A stretch of DNA of 64,000 nt, taken from Sphingomonas sp. TZW2008. GTDB taxonomy: Bacteria; Pseudomonadota; Alphaproteobacteria; Sphingomonadales; Sphingomonadaceae. Below are positions 45,105 to 52,645 of this stretch, piece after piece. The position numbers were made by a program, and so were the translations under genes. The notes under the pieces were generated by a model, which was not told the DNA's origin, searched no databases, and worked only from the letters and a program-made list of their open reading frames with translations. The stretch covers positions 124,983 through 188,982 of the forward strand of contig NZ_BDJB01000014.1 of the NCBI RefSeq assembly GCF_002117915.1, given 5' to 3'. Position 1 is the first letter of the stretch, and each line of letters starts with the position of its first letter.

Positions 45105-45935
45105 TCAGCGCGGCTTGGGGATCGTCACCAGGCAGTGGCCGCTGCCCGTCGCCAGCGCGCGTCCGTCCGCGCTCCACATGCGCACCCGGCCGCTGATTAG
45201 CCCGTCACCCGATACGTCGCTATCCGCCTCGCTCAGCAGCCAGTCGCCCGCCGGGCGAAGACCGTGGAAATAGACGGTGAGATCGAGCGACGGCGCGAGA
45301 TACGCCGCGCTCTCCGTCAAGCGATGCCAATGCCCGGGCCAGATGCCCAGATCGATCAGCAGCGCGCTGCGCATCGCGTCGAAGAAAAGATCGTCCGCAC
45401 CGTCCGCTGGCCAATCGCGAAAGCGCATCCAGCGAAATTGCTGCGGTACCGGGGCGGGCGGATCGCTGTGCAGCCGGAAATGCACCGGCCGGCTTTCCAG
45501 ATTGGTCCAGAAGCGATTGTTCGCGATCCCGCGCTCGGCCGCGATCGCCTCCTGATCGCGCAACGTCTCCGGGCGCGGCACGTCGGGCATCGTCGGCGTC
45601 ACGGGAAGCGACGCGTCGGCGCGTGACGTCGTCCACACCTGCGCGAGAAAGACCGGCCGCCCCTCCTGCGACAGCGTAACGGCGTAGAGCGCGGACGCTC
45701 CCTCCTTGATCGCCTCGACGGCGACGTCGAGCGTCTCCCACCGCGCGACGCGCACGAACTGCCCGGTGATCGTCACCGGCCGATGCCCGGCGGCAGCGCG
45801 CTCGCGCACCGCACGCAGCGCGATCGCCGCGATATAGCCCCCGGCCGGCCCCCAGATCTCCCAGTCGCGATCGAGCGCGACGGTGTAGCCCGAGCCGCTC
45901 GGCGTCAGCGCCGTCGCAGCAACCAATCCGCCCAT
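45105..45935 (-). CDS. Acyl-CoA thioesterase (double hotdog, TesB-like)
   Basis: A 276-residue double-hotdog protein. The N-terminal hotdog includes WEIWGPAGGYIAAIALRAV, with RPVTITGQFVRVARWETLDV as following strands. The C-terminal hotdog contains SLDLTVYFHGLRPAGDWLL and the final strand RALATGSGHCLVTI. It likely hydrolyses CoA esters made by the neighbouring acyl-CoA enzymes. ATG 45935 is used; a longer TTG-initiated form is less likely. It is leftward, 33 bases after the APH-family kinase gene and converging on the hydrolase with a ten-base gap. Confidence 0.85.
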   Translation of the reverse strand: MGGLVAATALTPSGSGYTVALDRDWEIWGPAGGYIAAIALRAVRERAAAGHRPVTITGQFVRVARWETLDVAVEAIKEGASALYAVTLSQEGRPVFLAQVWTTSRADASLPVTPTMPDVPRPETLRDQEAIAAERGIANNRFWTNLESRPVHFRLHSDPPAPVPQQFRWMRFRDWPADGADDLFFDAMRSALLIDLGIWPGHWHRLTESAAYLAPSLDLTVYFHGLRPAGDWLLSEADSDVSGDGLISGRVRMWSADGRALATGSGHCLVTIPKPR

Positions 45936-45968
45936 CGCTCGCCCTTCCCCTCGTACCAACCGTTCGCG

Positions 45969-47036
45969 TCAGGCGATCAGCGCGAGCGCGTCGCAGTCGA
46001 TCGCCTGCGCGCAGCCGCCGCGCGCCATGGCAAGGAACATCGCGTCGCCGCGCTCAGTACGCTTGGTCGATGCCGACGCGAAGATCGCGGTCGACACGCC
46101 CGACAGCAGCGTCAGCCGATAGTCGCGATAGAGATCGTCGTAGCCGTAATCGCGCACGCCGTAGCCGCGCAGCTGCTCGAGATAATAGTCGAGCAGATGC
46201 TTCTCGTGGCTGCGGCGGTTCTCGATCGACAGCGCCATGCCGAGGAAATAGGCGACGTCGACCGCGCCCAGCCCGATCGCCGGCGATTGCCAGTCGAGCA
46301 CCGCCAGCGGCACGTCGCCGCCGCGCGCATCGAACAGCATATTGTCGAGGCGGAAATCGCCGTGCGTCAGCGTGAAGCTCGTCGGCTCGTGATTGTGCGC
46401 GTTGGCGACGAGTTCGCCGTAGCGATCACACACCGCCATATATTCGGGCTCCAGCACGCCGTCGTAGCGGCGATGGAATTCTGCCAGGCAATCGGGAAAC
46501 ACCTGGATCACGAAATCGCGCGCGCCGGTCATGTTGAGGAACGCGTGGTCGCGCAGGCTGGCGTCGTTCCACCGCGGGCCGTGCAGCGCCGCCGCCTGTT
46601 CCATCGCGCGTTCAGCATCGGGAATGTCGCATCCCGTCAGCTGGTTGCCCGGTCGGGCCGGCGTCAGATCCTCCAGCAGCAGTGCGAAGGTCGCGTCGGC
46701 GGGATCGTATTCCGCCGAGACGCAAGCCGGCGAGCGGATCGCCACCGTATCGGCGAGGTGGCGGTAGAATCCCACCTCGCGTTCGTACAGGCCAAACCCG
46801 GCGCCCGTCTGCCGACTGGTCGGATCGGCGCTGGCGAACTTGCCGACGAACGAGCCCGGCGCGCCTTCCTCCCGGTCGTAACTGACGACGTAGCGGATCG
46901 AATCGCCGAGCATGCCGACGCCCACCGGCGTGGCCTCGACGTCCGTCACCTTTGCATCGCGCAACACGCCTGCGTCGCGCAGCCGCTTGGTGAGCCAGGC
47001 GGCGTCGACCGACTGCGCTTCCAGATCGGCGGCCAT
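45969..47036 (-). CDS. APH-family phosphotransferase
   Basis: A 355-residue kinase of the aminoglycoside-phosphotransferase/choline-kinase fold. The catalytic loop is FTLTHGDFRLDNMLFD (HGDxxxxN) and the metal-binding Asp is in LAVLDWQSPAIGLGAVDVAY. The Lys of the N-lobe may be in SFVGKFASADP. APH domains associated with acyl-CoA dehydrogenases (ACAD10/11, LvaA) phosphorylate 4-hydroxyacyl substrates, and the neighbours here suggest the same. ATG 47036 shares one base with the stop of the upstream SDR (TGATG), so the two are coupled. Antibiotic resistance is not indicated. Confidence 0.85.
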   Translation of the reverse strand: MAADLEAQSVDAAWLTKRLRDAGVLRDAKVTDVEATPVGVGMLGDSIRYVVSYDREEGAPGSFVGKFASADPTSRQTGAGFGLYEREVGFYRHLADTVAIRSPACVSAEYDPADATFALLLEDLTPARPGNQLTGCDIPDAERAMEQAAALHGPRWNDASLRDHAFLNMTGARDFVIQVFPDCLAEFHRRYDGVLEPEYMAVCDRYGELVANAHNHEPTSFTLTHGDFRLDNMLFDARGGDVPLAVLDWQSPAIGLGAVDVAYFLGMALSIENRRSHEKHLLDYYLEQLRGYGVRDYGYDDLYRDYRLTLLSGVSTAIFASASTKRTERGDAMFLAMARGGCAQAIDCDALALIA

Positions 47037-47797
47037 CAGCAGCCACCGTCGCAGCGGATGACGGTGCCGGTGACGAAGCTCGACGCCGGGCTCGCCAGGA
47101 ACAGCGCGCTGGTGACGATCTCCTCCGGGCGACCGGGGCGGCCCGCGGCGCTGTCGGTCGTCTCGCGCGCTTCCTCGGTCCACGCCTTGGCAATGTCGGT
47201 CAGGAAGGGTCCGGCGGCGATCGCGTTGATCCGCACCTTGGGCCCGTATTCGTGCGCCATGCTCGTCACCATCGCGTTGAGCGCCGCCTTGGCCCCGGCA
47301 TAGGGCACCACCTGCGGCGTCGGGCGCAGCGACGCGATCGACGAGGTGGCGAGGATCGTGCCCCCCTCGCCGTCATTGGCATCGGGCTGGCTCATGCGGT
47401 GCGCGATGTTCGCCATCAGCCGGAACGGCCCCTTGAAGTTCAGGCCGACGACGCTGTCGAACAGCGCCTCGGATACCTCGTGGCTCGGCACCAGCGGCCC
47501 CATGCCGGCATTGGCGACGAGGATGTCGAGCCGGCCGAAGGTATTCCACGCCGCCTCGGCCAGCGTATCCATCTCGTCCCACTTGGCGGCGTGCGCGGGG
47601 ATCGCCGCGGCGCGCCGGCCCTTTGCCTCGATCTCCTTCACCACCGCCTCGCACGCGTCCGCCTTGCGGCTGGATACGATCACGTCGGCGCCGGCATCGG
47701 CGAAGGCCAGCGCCATCTCGCGGCCAAGCCCGCGCGAGCCCCCGGTAATCAACGCGACCTTGCCCGACAGATCGAACAGGGGGTGCGGTCCGGCCAT
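47036..47797 (-). CDS. Short-chain dehydrogenase/reductase
   Basis: A 253-residue SDR with GKVALITGGSRGLGREMALA, LVANAGMGPLVPS, Ser region GGTILATSSIASLRP, catalytic YAGAKAALNAMVTSM and the C-terminal FVTGTVIRCDGGC. Arg in VIVSSRKADACEA after strand 2 suggests NADP. ATG 47797 has GAGGAGAGAAGG immediately upstream. It is first of the leftward trio SDR, APH-kinase, thioesterase. Likely role: 3-hydroxyacyl or alcohol oxidation in the same degradation pathway; the substrate is unknown. Confidence 0.9.
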   Translation of the reverse strand: MAGPHPLFDLSGKVALITGGSRGLGREMALAFADAGADVIVSSRKADACEAVVKEIEAKGRRAAAIPAHAAKWDEMDTLAEAAWNTFGRLDILVANAGMGPLVPSHEVSEALFDSVVGLNFKGPFRLMANIAHRMSQPDANDGEGGTILATSSIASLRPTPQVVPYAGAKAALNAMVTSMAHEYGPKVRINAIAAGPFLTDIAKAWTEEARETTDSAAGRPGRPEEIVTSALFLASPASSFVTGTVIRCDGGC

Positions 47798-47910
47798 CCT
47801 TCTCTCCTCGCATGTCGGCATCGTAAGCCGGCCGACTTAGCCGCTGTTATGCCGATTGACCGTCGCGCCGCAAGCACCGCGGCGCCGACCCGTCCGATCG
47901 GCGCGCTGCC

Positions 47911-47939
47911 TTGCCTTTCGGCGCCTCCGCCGCTATGCG
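47911..47939 (+). promoter_or_regulatory. Possible promoter of rplY
   Basis: TTGCCT (47911-47916), a 17-base spacer and TATGCG (47934-47939) lie about 70 bases before the rplY ATG. Both hexamers are partial matches; spacing and position are right. The rest of the 214-base divergent gap shows nothing else that I can name. Confidence 0.45.
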
Positions 47940-48011
47940 CGGCCGCTTCCGGCCATGGTCATCCCTGGAGGCGTGGCGCGGAAGGCACATCTATTCGTTT
48001 CGGAGAATGCA

Positions 48012-48701
48012 ATGAGCGACCAGTTGACGCTCGCAGCCGAGACGCGTGACCGGGTTGGCAAGGGAGCCTCCCGGGCGCTGCGTCGTGACGGCCGCGTCCC
48101 CGCCGTGATCTACGGCCAGAACAAGGAACCGACCTCGATCCACCTCGAGGAGCGCGCGCTCGTCAAGGCGCTCGGCACCGGCCACTTCATGAACACCGTC
48201 GTGATGATCAACGGCGAGCGCACCCTGCCCAAGGACGTCGCGTTCCACCCGGTCAGCGATCGCCCGGTTCACGTCGATTTCCTGCGCATCTCGGCGCACG
48301 CCACGGTCACCGTCGCGGTGCCGGTCGTGTTCACCGACGAAGAGGATGCACCCGGCCTGAAGAAGGGCGGCGTGCTCAACATCGTGCGCCACGAGCTCGA
48401 GCTGACCTGCGACGCGTCGGATATCCCCTCGGAGATCGTGATTTCGCTCAAGGGTCGCGATATCGGCGATACCGTGCACATCTCGGACGTCACGCTGCCC
48501 AAGGGCACCGAATCGGCGATCGACGACCGTGACTTCACCATCGCGACGCTCGTCGCGCCGTCGGCAATGAAGGCCGAGGCGCAGGAGCAGGCCGAGGAAG
48601 AGGCCGCGCTCGCCGAGGCCGCATCGGCCGAAGCCGCTGCCGAGGCGGAAGCCGACGCACCGGCGGACGATGCCGAGGGCGAGGACAAGGCCGAGGGCTG
48701 A
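48012..48701 (+). CDS. rplY: Large ribosomal subunit protein bL25 (long, CTC type)
   Basis: bL25 binds 5S rRNA. The 229-residue protein is the long form: the 5S-binding domain ([37 protein letters not shown]) occupies the first ~95 residues and the TL5/CTC beta-domain follows ([35 protein letters not shown]). The tail of about 45 residues is Ala/Glu/Asp-rich and probably disordered. ATG 48012 follows GGAG. pth begins 142 bases downstream after a strong terminator; rplY-pth adjacency is the rule in bacteria. Confidence 0.97.
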   Translation: MSDQLTLAAETRDRVGKGASRALRRDGRVPAVIYGQNKEPTSIHLEERALVKALGTGHFMNTVVMINGERTLPKDVAFHPVSDRPVHVDFLRISAHATVTVAVPVVFTDEEDAPGLKKGGVLNIVRHELELTCDASDIPSEIVISLKGRDIGDTVHISDVTLPKGTESAIDDRDFTIATLVAPSAMKAEAQEQAEEEAALAEAASAEAAAEAEADAPADDAEGEDKAEG

Positions 48702-48740
48702 TCGCCTGTCGCCGCCCCGCGGGGCGGCCGGTTTGCGAAG

Positions 48741-48774
48741 CGGGCGGGAGGCGGCAACGCCACCGCCCGTTTTT
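48741..48774 (+). terminator. Rho-independent terminator after rplY
   Basis: A GC-rich stem (arms from CGGGCGG-GA-GGCG and CGCC-A-CCGCCCG around GCAA) is followed directly by TTTTT at 48770-48774. It lies 40-73 bases past the rplY stop and is the clearest intrinsic terminator in the window. Confidence 0.85.
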
Positions 48775-48843
48775 CGTTGAGCGCGCTGGCTGGAAGCGGC
48801 CAGCGCCATTTCCGATACGTCGGTCGCTGATGGGAGACGCAAC

Positions 48844-49413
48844 GTGCAGCTATGGGTCGGCCTCGGCAATCCGGGCCCGCAATATGCGATGCACCGCCAC
48901 AACGTCGGCTTCATGGCGCTTGATGCGATCGCCGAAGTGCACGGCTTCGGTGCCGATGCGAAGAAGTTCCAGGGTTGGGTGCGCGAGGGGCGGCTCGGCA
49001 GCCACAAGGTGCTGCTGCTCAAGCCCGCGACGTTCATGAACGAGAGCGGCCGCAGCGTCGCCGAGGCGCTGCGCTTCTACAAGCTCGGCGTCGAGGCGCT
49101 GACGGTGTTCCACGACGAGCTCGACCTCGCACCGATGAAGGTCAAGGTGCGCCACGGCGGTGGGCTTGCCGGGCACAACGGCCTGCGCTCGATCGATCAG
49201 CATCTCGGCCCCGATTTCCGTCGCGTACGGATCGGAATCGGCCATCCCGGCCACAAGGATCGCGTCACCGGCCACGTCCTCGGCAATTACGCCAAGAGCG
49301 AGATCGATCCGCTCAGCGACCTGCTCGGCGCGCTCGCGGCGGAAGCACCGACGCTCGCGGCGGGGGACGAGGTGCGATTCATGAACGACGTGGCGCTGCG
49401 GCTGCAGGACTGA
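48844..49413 (+). CDS. pth: Peptidyl-tRNA hydrolase
   Basis: Releases tRNA from peptidyl-tRNA dropped by ribosomes. The 189-residue protein has the signature LWVGLGNPGPQYAMHRHNVG with catalytic His20 and Asn10, LLKPATFMNESGRSV, and the second signature HGGGLAGHNGLRSIDQHLG. Start is GTG 48844. It follows the rplY terminator and therefore needs its own promoter or read-through. Its stop is three bases from the converging ZIP-family gene. Confidence 0.97.
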   Translation: MQLWVGLGNPGPQYAMHRHNVGFMALDAIAEVHGFGADAKKFQGWVREGRLGSHKVLLLKPATFMNESGRSVAEALRFYKLGVEALTVFHDELDLAPMKVKVRHGGGLAGHNGLRSIDQHLGPDFRRVRIGIGHPGHKDRVTGHVLGNYAKSEIDPLSDLLGALAAEAPTLAAGDEVRFMNDVALRLQD

Positions 49414-49416
49414 GGC

Positions 49417-50121
49417 TTAACCTCCACCGAGGCTGCCGAGCGCGAAGGCGAGGATCGCGCCAAGCGCGGTGGCGATGCCGGCCCAGTGCTGGTCTTCCTT
49501 GAACGCCTTGGGAAAGACTTCGGTCGCGAGGCTGGCGATCACCGCGCCGGCCGCAACGCAGCGGATCGCCGCGAGATGCGATTCACTCGCGCCTTCGAGC
49601 AGCAGGTTGCCCGCGATCGCCGCCGCGGAGAGCAGCGCCGCCGTCGCCGCCCACAACGCGAGCACCCTGCCCTTCGACTTCCCGTCCCCCGCCATGTCGC
49701 GCGCGCCGCCCGCCGCCTCAGGCAGGTTCGACAAGAGGATCGACCCGGCGAGCGCCGCGACCTCGCTCGGCCCTGCGCCGATCAGCGCGACGCCGAGCGC
49801 AAGGTTCTCCGGCACGCCGTCGAGCGTGATCGCGGCGAGCAGCCCGCCGCCCGAATCCGCGCCCCATTTCTCGTCGATCAAATAATCCGCCGCGGTGAAC
49901 AGCGCGGCGCCCGCCGCCACGCCGAGCGCCGCTACCCACAGCGAGCTCTCCTCGATCGACGGCTGGATCAATTCGGACGTCGCCGATAGGAGCAGCGCGC
50001 CGCCCGCCATCGCCACCAGGAAGCCGTCGAGACCCGACGGCAGCTTGCCGTAGATGCCCCACGCCGCGCCGATCAGCAGCGCGCCGGAGACGATCAGCAC
50101 GACGATCAACGTCATCAGCAT
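49417..50121 (-). CDS. ZIP-family metal transporter-like membrane protein
   Basis: A 234-residue inner-membrane protein with seven to eight hydrophobic segments. The ZIP-type metal helix is present as AAITLDGVPENLALGVAL (the usual HNxPEG is replaced by LDGVPEN) and the second metal helix as SILLSNLPEAAGGARDM. The canonical His residues are missing, so metal selectivity and even transport activity are uncertain. The loop after segment 4 is short and lacks the His-rich stretch. It is divergent from proB over 110 bases and convergent with pth. Confidence 0.8.
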   Translation of the reverse strand: MLMTLIVVLIVSGALLIGAAWGIYGKLPSGLDGFLVAMAGGALLLSATSELIQPSIEESSLWVAALGVAAGAALFTAADYLIDEKWGADSGGGLLAAITLDGVPENLALGVALIGAGPSEVAALAGSILLSNLPEAAGGARDMAGDGKSKGRVLALWAATAALLSAAAIAGNLLLEGASESHLAAIRCVAAGAVIASLATEVFPKAFKEDQHWAGIATALGAILAFALGSLGGG

Positions 50122-50231
50122 GGCCGCACCAACCGAGCATCGCGCGCGCCGGTTCCGCCGCCCGGACTGCGCCAGGTGCCGCCTCCTCCCGCCTTTCGCG
50201 ACCGCCGCGATCGCTCTAACGATGGCCGCCC

Positions 50232-51332
50232 ATGCTTTTTCCCCCCGCCTCCTGTCAGCGCCTCGTCGTCAAGATCGGCTCCGCGCTGCTCGTAGACCCG
50301 GCGGGATCGGTGCGCCGCACGTGGCTGGAGGGTATCGCCGCTGACGTCGCGGCCCGCGTGCGTGCTGGTCAGCAGGTGGCGATCGTCTCGTCGGGCGCGA
50401 TCGCGCTCGGCGCGCGCCGGCTGGGGCTGGCGCGTGGGGGCCGGGCGAGCCTGGAGGATGCGCAGGCCGCCGCGGCGACGGGGCAGATCGCACTCAGCCG
50501 GACGTGGGCGGACGTGCTCGACGCGCAGCAGATGACGGCGGCGCAGATGCTCGTGACGCTCGACGATCTCGAGGATCGCCGCCGCTACCTCAACGCCGCG
50601 GCGACGCTCGGCCGGCTGCTAAAGCTCGGCGTGGTGCCGATCATCAACGAGAACGACAGCGTTGCCACCGCCGAGATCCGCTTTGGCGACAACGATCGGC
50701 TGGCGGCGCGCGTGGCGCAGGTCGCGGGCGCGCACGGCGTGCTGCTGCTGTCCGACATCGATGGGCTGTACGATCGCAACCCCTCCTTGCCCGGCGCGAC
50801 GCATATTGCGGAGGTGTCGAAGATCGATGCTTCGATCGCGGGCATGGCCGATACGGGATCCGCCTCCGGCATGGGATCGGGCGGCATGGTCTCCAAGATC
50901 GAGGCGGCGCGGATCGCGACGGGCGCAGGGGTCGCGCTGGCGATCGCCTCGGGTCGGGTCGATCGGCCGCTGTCGATCGCGGGGCGCCACACGATGTTCC
51001 GGCCGGAGCGGCGCTCCGGCGCGCGGCGCGCGTGGCTCTCGGGGCGATTGACGGTGAAAGGGACGATCCGCATCGACGCCGGCGCGGCTAGCGCGCTCGC
51101 CGCCGGGCGCAGCCTGCTGGCGGCGGGCGCGACGGCGATCGACGGGCGGTTCGTGCGCGGTGACGTGGTCGCGATCGAGGGGCCAGCGGGGGTTATCGCA
51201 CGCGGCCTGGCGGAATATGACGCGGCGGAGGTGACGCTGCTGCTCGGCCGGCGGAGCGAGGAGCACGAGGTGCTGCTCGGCTACGCCCCGCGCGCGGCGC
51301 TCGTCCACCGCAACCACATGGCGCTGCTGTGA
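50232..51332 (+). CDS. proB: Glutamate 5-kinase with PUA domain
   Basis: Phosphorylates glutamate for proline synthesis. The 366-residue protein has the amino-acid-kinase domain (RLVVKIGSALLVDP, AIVSSGAIALGARRLGL, VPIINENDSVATAEIRFGDN, LLLSDIDGLYDRNP, GMGSGGMVSKIEAARIA) followed by a C-terminal PUA domain (about residues 275-366). The full-length kinase-PUA form is usually proline-inhibited. Its TGA overlaps the GTG of the next gene by four bases, coupling it to the CerR-like reductase and so to the sphingolipid locus. Confidence 0.96.
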   Translation: MLFPPASCQRLVVKIGSALLVDPAGSVRRTWLEGIAADVAARVRAGQQVAIVSSGAIALGARRLGLARGGRASLEDAQAAAATGQIALSRTWADVLDAQQMTAAQMLVTLDDLEDRRRYLNAAATLGRLLKLGVVPIINENDSVATAEIRFGDNDRLAARVAQVAGAHGVLLLSDIDGLYDRNPSLPGATHIAEVSKIDASIAGMADTGSASGMGSGGMVSKIEAARIATGAGVALAIASGRVDRPLSIAGRHTMFRPERRSGARRAWLSGRLTVKGTIRIDAGAASALAAGRSLLAAGATAIDGRFVRGDVVAIEGPAGVIARGLAEYDAAEVTLLLGRRSEEHEVLLGYAPRAALVHRNHMALL

Positions 51333-52210
51333 TCCTGGCGATCACGGGGGGCACGGGCTTCGTCGGGCGGGCAACAATCGCGCGCGCGCTCACCAACGGC
51401 CACACGGTACGCGCGCTCGCCCGCCGCCCGCAGCCGGCACGATCAGGCGTCTCCTGGATCGCAGGCGCGCTCGACAATCCCACCGCGCTCGAAGCGCTGG
51501 TCGACGGGGCGGACGCGGTCTTGCACGTGGCCGGCGTGGTGAACGCCCCCGATCGTGCCGGCTTCGTCGCGGGCAACGTCGCCGGCACGAAGGCGATGCT
51601 GGCGGCGAGCGGCACGCGCCGCTTCGTCCACGTCTCGTCGCTGTCCGCGCGCGAGCCGCAGCTGTCGAACTACGGCTGGTCGAAGCGCGAGGCCGAAGCC
51701 TGCGTGATGGCGAGCGCCGCGGACTGGACGATTGTGCGGCCGACCGGCGTCTACGGCCCGGGCGATACCGAGTTGCGCGACATGTTCCGGCTCGCCCGCG
51801 CGGGGCTCGCGCTGCTGCCCCCTCCCGGGCGCGTCTCGCTGATCCACGTCGACGATCTCGCGCGGCTACTCGTCGCGCTCTCCGAGCGGCCGGGGGAGCG
51901 CGCGGTGTACGAAGCGGACGACGGTAACGCGTTGACGCATGCCGCGCTCGCCGCCGCGATTGGTCGCGCGGTCGGCCGCCGCGTGCTGCCGCTGCACCTG
52001 CCAAGAGCATTGCTGCAGGTCGGTGCCCAGCTCGACGGCGCGATCCGCGGTGCGGGCGCGAAGCTGACGTCCGATCGGGTCGGCTATCTGAGCCATCCCG
52101 ACTGGACCGCGCACGCGGCGTGCCGGCCGCCGGCTGAGCTCTGGACGCCATCGATCGCGCTCGCCGACGGCCTTGCGGAGACCGCGCGCGCCTACGACAT
52201 CGGGCGCTAG
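51329..52210 (+). CDS. cerR: NAD-dependent epimerase-like reductase, CerR candidate (3-ketosphinganine reduction)
   Basis: A 293-residue extended SDR. The dinucleotide motif ILAITGGTGFVGRATIARAL begins at residue 2, the catalytic pair is in SNYGWSKREAEA (YxxxK), Ser in FVHVSSLSA, and WTIVRPTGVYGPGDTEL is the extended-SDR substrate strand. In Caulobacter the 3-ketosphinganine reductase CerR is an epimerase-type SDR next to acp and spt. This gene lies 78 bases before the acyl carrier protein and just before spt, so I assign it as CerR by family plus context. A nucleotide-sugar or quinone-linked function (NDUFA9-like) is the alternative. Start GTG 51329, coupled to proB. Confidence 0.6.
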   Translation: MILAITGGTGFVGRATIARALTNGHTVRALARRPQPARSGVSWIAGALDNPTALEALVDGADAVLHVAGVVNAPDRAGFVAGNVAGTKAMLAASGTRRFVHVSSLSAREPQLSNYGWSKREAEACVMASAADWTIVRPTGVYGPGDTELRDMFRLARAGLALLPPPGRVSLIHVDDLARLLVALSERPGERAVYEADDGNALTHAALAAAIGRAVGRRVLPLHLPRALLQVGAQLDGAIRGAGAKLTSDRVGYLSHPDWTAHAACRPPAELWTPSIALADGLAETARAYDIGR

Positions 52211-52288
52211 CACTCAGTTCCGCACGCGGCGACCACGCTTCCGCCGCATTCGATTGGCACCCCCGCCGCGAGCAGCTAAGGACCGGGC

Positions 52289-52531
52289 ATGAGCGACCGC
52301 GACAGCATTCTCGACACGATCAAGAGCCAGATCGAACCCTTCAACAAGAAGGGCGCCACCGTGACCGAGGCGACGACGTTCCAGGGCGATCTGGAATGGG
52401 ATTCGCTGACGGTGATGGATTTCGTTGCTGCGATCGAGGACGAGTTCGACATCATCATCACGATGAACATGCAGGCCGAGATCGAGACGGTCGGCCAGCT
52501 CGCCGATGCTGTCGCCAAGCTGAAGGGCTGA
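52289..52531 (+). CDS. Acyl carrier protein of sphingolipid synthesis
   Basis: An 80-residue acidic four-helix acyl carrier protein. The phosphopantetheine site is Ser39 in DLEWDSLTVMDF, with the usual second helix beginning there. The third helix region is FDIIITMNMQAEIETVGQL. It differs from fatty-acid-synthase ACP (no fab genes nearby) and matches the dedicated carrier encoded beside serine palmitoyltransferase in sphingolipid-making bacteria, which presents the acyl chain to that enzyme. It lies between the CerR-like gene and spt. A hairpin at 52552-52577 separates it from spt. Confidence 0.9.
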   Translation: MSDRDSILDTIKSQIEPFNKKGATVTEATTFQGDLEWDSLTVMDFVAAIEDEFDIIITMNMQAEIETVGQLADAVAKLKG

Positions 52532-52551
52532 TCACCACCAACCGCCGTTCG

Positions 52552-52577
52552 CCGTCCGCATCGCCGAGTGCGGATGG
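52552..52577 (+). other. Hairpin between the carrier-protein gene and spt
   Basis: Nine-base arms CCGTCCGCA (52552-52560) and TGCGGATGG (52569-52577), with one G-U wobble, enclose eight bases. It lies 21 bases after the carrier-protein stop, with no T-tract. It could stabilise the acp mRNA or lower read-through into spt. Confidence 0.5.
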
Positions 52578-52645
52578 CAAAGGGTTCGGGAGCAGGCCTA
52601 GATACGCTCGGCCTTCCCCGCCCGGACGGGTGAAGGAATGAGACG

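Noticed and set aside
45969..47036. APH-fold gene as an aminoglycoside resistance determinant
   Set aside because: The motifs are shared by the whole fold; operon context with SDR, thioesterase and acyl-CoA dehydrogenases points to metabolism.
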